NCBI RefSeq assembly: GCF_902859645.1
Contig: NZ_CADIJR010000048.1
Location: forward strand, 1-48,932
Source: Achromobacter insuavis
GTDB lineage: Bacteria; Pseudomonadota; Gammaproteobacteria; Burkholderiales; Burkholderiaceae_B
Direction: 5' to 3'
Length of the DNA stretch: 48,932 nucleotides
The notes beneath the pieces are model-generated. The model made no database searches, was not told where the DNA came from, and worked only from the letters and a program-made list of their open reading frames with translations. A program made the translations under genes and the position numbers. Positions 43,710 through 48,932 of the stretch are shown here, piece by piece; positions within the stretch are counted from its first letter, which is position 1, and each line of letters starts with the position of its first letter.

Positions 43710-45929
43710 ATGCTGTCCGTTCCGCCTTCGCCCGCCGCGCAGCCGCGCCGGGTGCGTCCCCTTGTCCACGCGATCCAGACAGCCCTGCTCTGCTCCGCAC
43801 TCGCCCATCAGCAAGCCGGCGCCCAGACCGCGGCTTCCGCCGGTTCGTCCGGCGACGTGGCGCAACTGCCCGCCGTCACCGTCAGCGGCGCCGGCATCCC
43901 GGGCACCACCGAAGGCACCCATTCCTACACCACCGATGCCATGAACACGGCCACCGGCCTGACGCTCTCGCCACGCGAGACGCCGCAGTCGGTCAGCGTG
44001 GTCACGCGCCAGCAGATCGAGGACCAGGGCCTGCGCGACACCGGTTCGATCCTGGCCAGCGCGCCGGGCATCTCGGTGACCCGCAGCGACAGCAACCGGC
44101 TGTCGTTCTCGTCGCGCGGCTTCTCCATCGACAACTTCCAGTTCGACGGCCTGAATTCGCCCATCCTGAGCCAATGGAACTACGGCGCCACCGACATCGA
44201 CGCGGCCATCTACGACCGGGTCGAGATCGTGCGCGGCGCCACCGGCCTGATGACCGGCTCGGGCAACCCCTCGGCGGCGGTCAACTTCATCCGCAAGAAG
44301 CCGCTGCGCGAATTCGCCCTGTCCGGCAGCGCCAGCGCCGGCAGCTGGGACTACGTCGGCGGCGACCTGGACCTGTCGGTGCCGATCACGCCGGACGGCC
44401 GCATCCGTTCGCGTTTCGTCGCGGCCTATAACCAGGGGGACGACTACGTGACCTTCCTGGACTCGCGCAAGCGCACCTTCTACGGCGTGGTCAGCGCCGA
44501 CCTGACGCCGGATACCGTGCTGACCGCCAGCGTCGAATACTTCCGCAACCAGAGCAACGGCTTCGGCAGCGGCTTCCCGCTGTTCTACAGCGATGGCTCG
44601 CGCACTGACTTCAACCGCTCGGTGGCCAACAACACCCGCTGGGCCCGCATCGACACCGAGTCCACCACCACTTTCGTCGACCTGACGCACCGCTTCGCCA
44701 ACGACTGGAAGGTGCGCGCCGCCTACAGCCACACCGACGGCGACTACCGCATGAAGCAGCTGTACCGCGGCGGCTACCCCAACAAGGTGACCGGCGCCGG
44801 CATGACCAGCTCGTTCAACAACTACGACGGCGACCGCTCGCGCGACGACATCCACCTGACGGTGTCGGGTCCGTTCCAGCTGCTGGGCCGCAAGCACGAG
44901 CTGGCGCTGGGCTGGATGAGCGTGAACGACCACAGCAACATCGGCCAGTACCTGATGACGGGCGCCAAGCCGGCAATCGGCAGCTTCCTCGACTGGCGCC
45001 AGGACCATATCGCCGAGCCCACCTGGTCCGGCACCAAGACGCCCGCCGACGACCTGCGCGTCAAGCAGACCGGCGCCTACGCGGTCGGCCGCTTCTCGCT
45101 GGCCGACCCCCTGCACCTGATCGTCGGCGGCCGCTGGAGCAACTGGGAAACCAACCAGACCTACTTCGGCAGCAAGCGCGCCTACAAGATCAACGACCAG
45201 TTCACGCCCTACGCCGGCCTGCTGTACGACATCAACAGCACCTACACGGCCTACGCCAGCTATACCGAGATCTTCCAGCCGCAGAACGCCCGCACGCCCA
45301 ACGGCTCGATCCTGCCGCCGATCGACGGCAAGAGCTACGAGGTCGGCCTGAAGGCGGCCTACCTGGAAGGCCTGCTGAACGCGTCCGCCTCGCTCTACCA
45401 GACCCGCCAGAACAACCTGGCGCAGGCCATTCCCGGCGAGTCGGTCAGCGGCATGCCGGGCACCCAGGCCTACCGCGCCGCCACCGGCGCCAAGGTCGAA
45501 GGCTTCGAGCTGGAGACCAGCGGCCAGCTGAGCCCGGGCTGGAACATCGGCGCCAGCTATACCCATTTCACCGCCAAGGACGCCGACGGCAAGCCGATCA
45601 ACACCAGCCATCCGCGCAGCCTGTTCAAGGTCTACACCACCTACCGCCTGCCGGGCGACCTGCACCGCCTGACCGTGGGCGGCGGCGTCGACTGGCAGAG
45701 CCGCATGTACCAGTCCGCGCCCAGCCCGCGCGGCAACGTGGATGTCGAGCAGAGCAGCTACGCGCTGGTCAACCTGATGGCCCGCTTCGATTTCAGCAAG
45801 CAGGTCTCGGCCACCCTCAACCTGAACAACGTCTTCGACCGCAAGTACTACGACCAGATCGGCTTCTTCAGCCAGGGCTGGTACGGTGCGCCGCGCAACG
45901 TCATGCTGACGGTGCGCGCGCAATATTGA
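43710..45929 (+). CDS. fauA: Ferric alcaligin TonB-dependent receptor
   Basis: This 739-residue outer-membrane receptor has a long signal region (MLSVPPSPAAQPRRVRPLVH, then ALLCSALAHQQAGAQ), a TonB-box-like LPAVTVSG, and a plug with SPRETPQSVSVVTRQQIEDQGLRDTGSIL, FSSRGFSIDNFQFDG and YDRVEIVRGATGLMTGSGNPSAAVNFIRKKP. The barrel ends in FDRKYYDQIGFFSQGWYGAPRNVMLTVRAQY with the terminal aromatic residue. Size and position directly after alcS match FauA of Bordetella, which imports ferric alcaligin. A longer open frame from 42255 only overlaps alcS in another frame. Confidence 0.94.
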   Translation: MLSVPPSPAAQPRRVRPLVHAIQTALLCSALAHQQAGAQTAASAGSSGDVAQLPAVTVSGAGIPGTTEGTHSYTTDAMNTATGLTLSPRETPQSVSVVTRQQIEDQGLRDTGSILASAPGISVTRSDSNRLSFSSRGFSIDNFQFDGLNSPILSQWNYGATDIDAAIYDRVEIVRGATGLMTGSGNPSAAVNFIRKKPLREFALSGSASAGSWDYVGGDLDLSVPITPDGRIRSRFVAAYNQGDDYVTFLDSRKRTFYGVVSADLTPDTVLTASVEYFRNQSNGFGSGFPLFYSDGSRTDFNRSVANNTRWARIDTESTTTFVDLTHRFANDWKVRAAYSHTDGDYRMKQLYRGGYPNKVTGAGMTSSFNNYDGDRSRDDIHLTVSGPFQLLGRKHELALGWMSVNDHSNIGQYLMTGAKPAIGSFLDWRQDHIAEPTWSGTKTPADDLRVKQTGAYAVGRFSLADPLHLIVGGRWSNWETNQTYFGSKRAYKINDQFTPYAGLLYDINSTYTAYASYTEIFQPQNARTPNGSILPPIDGKSYEVGLKAAYLEGLLNASASLYQTRQNNLAQAIPGESVSGMPGTQAYRAATGAKVEGFELETSGQLSPGWNIGASYTHFTAKDADGKPINTSHPRSLFKVYTTYRLPGDLHRLTVGGGVDWQSRMYQSAPSPRGNVDVEQSSYALVNLMARFDFSKQVSATLNLNNVFDRKYYDQIGFFSQGWYGAPRNVMLTVRAQY

Positions 45930-45972
45930 CCGGACGAACAGGCGGCAAGATGCCCGGGAGTACCGCAACACA

Positions 45973-47067
45973 ATGCGTTTGAATCTGGCTATCGCGGCAC
46001 GCCTGCGCCGCCACGTCCTGACTGGCGCGGCGGCGCTGGCCCTGGTCATGCCCCTTGCCGCCTGCGAGCGCGCGCCAGCGCCGGTCGCGGCCGAACCCGC
46101 TTCCAACGCCGCCCCGGCAGGCCAGCCGGGGCCGACGGCCACGGCGCCGGGATTTCCCGTCACGCTGCGCAGCGCCCTGGGCGAGGCGGTGATCGCCGCG
46201 CCGCCCCGGCGCGTCGTCACCCTCGGCCTGGGCGCCGACGACCTGGCGCTGGCGCTGGGCGTGGTGCCGGTGGGCGTGGGCCGGGCCGACTGGGGCGGCG
46301 ATCCCGACCACTACTGGCCCTGGGTGCGCGCCGCCATCGAAGCCCGCGGCCAGCCGCTGCCCGAGCGCATCACCGTCTACCCCGAACTGGACATCGAAAA
46401 GATCATCGCCCTGCGTCCGGACGTGGTGCTGGCGCCCTTCTCCGGCGTCAGTCCCGAGGCCTACGCCCAGCTGTCGCGGCTGGTGCCGGTGGTGGCGTAT
46501 CCCGAACAGCCGTTCCTGACCCCGGTGCAGACCCAGGTAGACCTGATGGCCGCGGCCCTGGGCAAGCGCGACGCGGCCGCCGCGCTCAAGGCCGGCATCC
46601 ACGACGCGCTGGCGCAGGCGGCGCGCCGCCACCCGGAACTCTCCGGCAAGACCTTCGCCTACGTGCGCGCCGACCTGGGCTCGGGCAATTTCGCCGCCTA
46701 CGTGGCCGGCGACCCGCGCGTCGACACGCTCACGGCCATGGGCCTGACGCTGGCGCCCTCGGTGCGCGGCCTGCATGCCAGCGCCGGACATTTCGCCCAC
46801 TACCTGGGCTTCGAACATGCCGACGCGCTGGGCGACGCCGATATCCTGGTGTCCTGGTTCTATACGCCCGAGGAGCGCGACCGCACCGCGGCCCTGCCCC
46901 TGTATGCGTCCATCCCCGCCGTGCGCCGGGGCAGCTACGTGGCGCTGAGCGATCCGGCGCTGGTCATGGCGTCGTCATCGGGCACGCCGCTCGCGGTGGC
47001 CTGGATGCTCGACCGGCTGGTGCCGCAACTGGCCGAGGCGGCGCGGCGCGCCCAGGCGGGCCGCTGA
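45973..47067 (+). CDS. Siderophore ABC transporter binding lipoprotein
   Basis: This is a 364-residue binding protein of the FecB/FepB class (PF01497). A lipobox LAAC with Cys31 anchors it to the membrane, followed by a Pro/Ala-rich linker to about residue 60. Family motifs include RRVVTLGLGADDLALALGVVPVGV, PELDIEKIIALRPDVVLAPFSG and VSWFYTPEERDRTAALPLYASIPAVRRG. It overlaps the following permease (TGATG at 47065-47069). It lies 43 bases after fauA on the same strand, so alcaligin is the natural candidate ligand, though other hydroxamates are possible. Confidence 0.88.
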   Translation: MRLNLAIAARLRRHVLTGAAALALVMPLAACERAPAPVAAEPASNAAPAGQPGPTATAPGFPVTLRSALGEAVIAAPPRRVVTLGLGADDLALALGVVPVGVGRADWGGDPDHYWPWVRAAIEARGQPLPERITVYPELDIEKIIALRPDVVLAPFSGVSPEAYAQLSRLVPVVAYPEQPFLTPVQTQVDLMAAALGKRDAAAALKAGIHDALAQAARRHPELSGKTFAYVRADLGSGNFAAYVAGDPRVDTLTAMGLTLAPSVRGLHASAGHFAHYLGFEHADALGDADILVSWFYTPEERDRTAALPLYASIPAVRRGSYVALSDPALVMASSSGTPLAVAWMLDRLVPQLAEAARRAQAGR

Positions 47068-48098
47068 TGCCGCCGCGCCAAGCCCCGGCCGACACCCGGC
47101 CCGACGACGCGATGCCGCGCCTGCGGGCGCCGCTGTTGCTGGGCGCCTGTATGCTGCTGGCGGCCGCCGCGCTGGCCAGCCTGTGGCTCGGCTCGCGCGG
47201 CCTGTCGGCCGCCACGGTCTGGCGCGTCCTGCTCCAGCCCGACGACAGCCACGCCGCGCTGGTGGTCGCCTCGCGCATCCCCCGGACCCTGCTGGCCCTG
47301 CTGACCGGCGCCGCCCTGGCGGTCGCCGGCGCCTTGATCCAGGCGCTGACCCGCAACCCGCTGGCCGAACCCGGGCTGCTGGGCGTGAACGCCGGGGCGG
47401 CCGCTTCCATCGTGACCGCGGCGCTGCTGCTGGGCGGCCTTCCCGCGCATCCCTTCTGGGCGGCGCTGCCCGGGGCGCTGGGCGCCGCCGCCGCGGTATA
47501 TCTGATCGGCGCCGGCGGCCGCGGACTGCAGCCGGTGCGGCTGATCCTGGCCGGCGCCGCGGTCAATGCCGTCCTCTTCGCCTATGTGCAGGCGGTGGCG
47601 CTGCTGCGCGACGACATCTTCGACGCCTACCGTTTCTGGGCCGTCGGTTCGCTGGCCGGCCAGTCGCTTGACGCCGCATTGCGCGCGGCGCCCTACATCG
47701 GCGCCGGCCTGCTGCTGGCCGCCGCGCTGGCGCGGCCGCTCAATCTGCTGGCGCTGGGCCACGCGCTGGCGCAGGCGCTCGGGCTGCGGGCCGGCCTGTG
47801 CCGCCTGCTGGGCCTGCTGTGCGTGGCGATACTGGCCGCGGCCGCCACCGCCGCCGCCGGCCCGATCGCCTTCGTGGGCCTGGCGGTGCCGCAAATGGCC
47901 CGCCGCGTGGCCGGACCGGACCTGCGCTGGCTGCTGGCCTACTGCGTGGTGCTCGGGCCGCTGCTGATGCTGATCGCGGACATCCTGGCGCGGCTGCTGC
48001 GCGCGCCCGCCGAACTGCTGACGGGCGTGGTCGTGGCGTTCATCGGCGCGCCCTTCCTGTTGGCGGCGCTGCGCAGCCGGCCGCGGAGCCTGGCATGA
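47067..48098 (+). CDS. FecCD-family ABC permease (FepD-like)
   Basis: This is a 343-residue permease with about ten membrane segments. It has SRIPRTLLALLTGAALAVAGALIQALTRNPLAEPGLLGVNAGAAAS, the family coupling signature, and GPIAFVGLAVPQMARRVAGPDLRWLL at the C-terminus. The start overlaps the stop of the binding protein and its stop overlaps the start of the second permease (ATGA), so the three are translated together. The importer has two different permeases, as in FepDG and FhuB. Confidence 0.92.
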   Translation: MPPRQAPADTRPDDAMPRLRAPLLLGACMLLAAAALASLWLGSRGLSAATVWRVLLQPDDSHAALVVASRIPRTLLALLTGAALAVAGALIQALTRNPLAEPGLLGVNAGAAASIVTAALLLGGLPAHPFWAALPGALGAAAAVYLIGAGGRGLQPVRLILAGAAVNAVLFAYVQAVALLRDDIFDAYRFWAVGSLAGQSLDAALRAAPYIGAGLLLAAALARPLNLLALGHALAQALGLRAGLCRLLGLLCVAILAAAATAAAGPIAFVGLAVPQMARRVAGPDLRWLLAYCVVLGPLLMLIADILARLLRAPAELLTGVVVAFIGAPFLLAALRSRPRSLA

Positions 48099-48932
48099 CC
48101 CGCGGAACGCCGCGCCTGATCGCGCAACCGCCGCGCCTGCTGCGCGCCGGCAACTGGCTCGCCTGGCCCGTCGCGCCGCGCGCGCTGGCCTATGCGGCGC
48201 TGCTGCTGGCGCTGGCCGGCGCCGTGCTCGCCACGACGCTGCGGGCCGGCGATCCCGGGTTGTCCTGGAGCGCGTTGTGGCTGGCGCTGCAAGGCGCCGG
48301 CGGCGCCGTGGAGCAATGGCTGGTGCATACCGTGCGCCTGCCGCGCGCCCTCTCGGCGCTGGGCGCCGGCGCCGCGCTGGGCCTGTCCGGCGCGCTGTTC
48401 CAGAGCCTCACCCGCAACCCCCTGGGCAGTCCCGACGTCATCGGCCTGACGGCCGGCGCGTCCGCGGGCGCGGTGGCCGTGGCCATGGTCTGGCCCGGGC
48501 TGATGCCGGTGGCATGGGGCGCGGCGGCGGGCGCGCTGCTGGCCACGGCCGGCGTCTGGTTCGGCTCCGGCGCCGGCTTCGCCGCGCCCCAGCGCATGGT
48601 CATCGCCGGCATCGCCGTGGGCGCGATCGCCTTCGCCTTCGTGCAATACGGCCTGTCCAATCTGCGGCGCGAACAGGCCTACCTGGCCGCGGCCTGGCTC
48701 AATGGCAGCCTGGCCGGCAAGACCTGGACCGACGTCGCCCTGATCGGGGCGGCCGGCGCCCTGTTGCTGCCGCTCGGGCTGGCGCTGTGCGCTCGCCTGC
48801 GGCTGCTGGAGATGGGCGACGATCTGGCCCAGGCCCTCGGCGCCACGCCGTCGCGCAGCCGGCTGGCCGCCACGCTGGTGGCGGTGCTGGCGGCCGCGGC
48901 GGCGGTCACGGTGGCCGGCCCGGTGGCCTTCG
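48095..48932 (+). CDS. FecCD-family ABC permease (FepG-like), truncated by window end
   Basis: The visible 279 codons are the N-terminal part of the second permease. It has VRLPRALSALGAGAALGLSGALFQSLTRNPLGSPDVIGLTAGASAG (same NPL-P-G signature) and ends in VTVAGPVAF, just at the segment conserved before the C-terminal helices. The 3' end lies beyond the window; an ATPase gene is expected next. ATG 48095 overlaps the preceding TGA. Confidence 0.92.
   Translation, partial: MTRGTPRLIAQPPRLLRAGNWLAWPVAPRALAYAALLLALAGAVLATTLRAGDPGLSWSALWLALQGAGGAVEQWLVHTVRLPRALSALGAGAALGLSGALFQSLTRNPLGSPDVIGLTAGASAGAVAVAMVWPGLMPVAWGAAAGALLATAGVWFGSGAGFAAPQRMVIAGIAVGAIAFAFVQYGLSNLRREQAYLAAAWLNGSLAGKTWTDVALIGAAGALLLPLGLALCARLRLLEMGDDLAQALGATPSRSRLAATLVAVLAAAAAVTVAGPVAF

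Noticed and set aside
43689-46220. 843-codon minus-strand frame opposite fauA
   Set aside because: Antisense shadow of a high-GC receptor gene; no recognisable protein features.

Overview
The window is about 68% GC with long, tightly packed genes. It carries a complete alcaligin siderophore cluster (alcABCDERS-fauA order), several Bug-type and TonB-dependent proteins, and a betaproteobacterial-style monomeric isocitrate dehydrogenase. Together these point to the Alcaligenaceae, most likely Achromobacter or a close Bordetella relative. This assignment rests on gene content and order; no database search was possible. I saw no tRNA, rRNA, CRISPR array, insertion sequence or prophage gene.

Layout. 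(1) 1-839: end of an alpha/beta hydrolase of the siderophore-esterase type. (2) 1009-7707: a co-directional block of an amidohydrolase, an SsuA-like binding protein, two different permeases, an ATPase and an NtaA/SnaA-type flavin monooxygenase, which looks like uptake and oxidative breakdown of an unknown organosulfur or nitrogen compound. (3) 7853-10020: a class I glutamine amidotransferase overlapping an LctP-type permease. (4) 10058-11955 (minus): copD, copC and a DUF2946-like protein. (5) 12059-12760: ProQ/FinO RNA chaperone. (6) 12853-18337: galactarate/glucarate catabolism, with garD and a Bug protein facing kdgD and a 2-oxoglutarate-semialdehyde dehydrogenase across a divergent promoter holding two mirrored copies of one operator. 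(7) 18445-26574: a metallophore uptake locus of TonB receptor, two-component system, binding protein, permease, azurin and ATPase. (8) 26571-28352 (minus): ilvA with an isoleucine-rich leader peptide and attenuator. (9) 28436-29962 (minus): a winged-helix regulator without receiver domain. (10) 30405-32633: monomeric isocitrate dehydrogenase. (11) 32735-34922 (minus): DedA protein and FetAB-type ABC exporter. (12) 35288-45929: the alcaligin cluster. (13) 45973-48932: a lipoprotein binding protein and two FecCD permeases, cut by the window end.

How it fits together. At least three iron/metallophore modules lie here. Alcaligin would be made by AlcA-C, exported by AlcS, recaptured by FauA, carried inward possibly by the ABC importer just downstream, and its iron released by the FhuF-like AlcD; AlcR and Fur-like sites (shared ATTCTCATT core) would control it. 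The second module (18445-26574) is the most unusual: a copper protein, azurin, is encoded between the permease and ATPase genes of a siderophore-type importer; the ATPase ends in tandem GLAHH repeats; and both target promoters carry the same tandem direct repeat, CTTAAC-N5-CTTGAR, expected of the adjacent OmpR-family regulator. The ilvA leader attenuator and the mirrored garD/kdgD operator are strong regulatory signals readable directly from the DNA.
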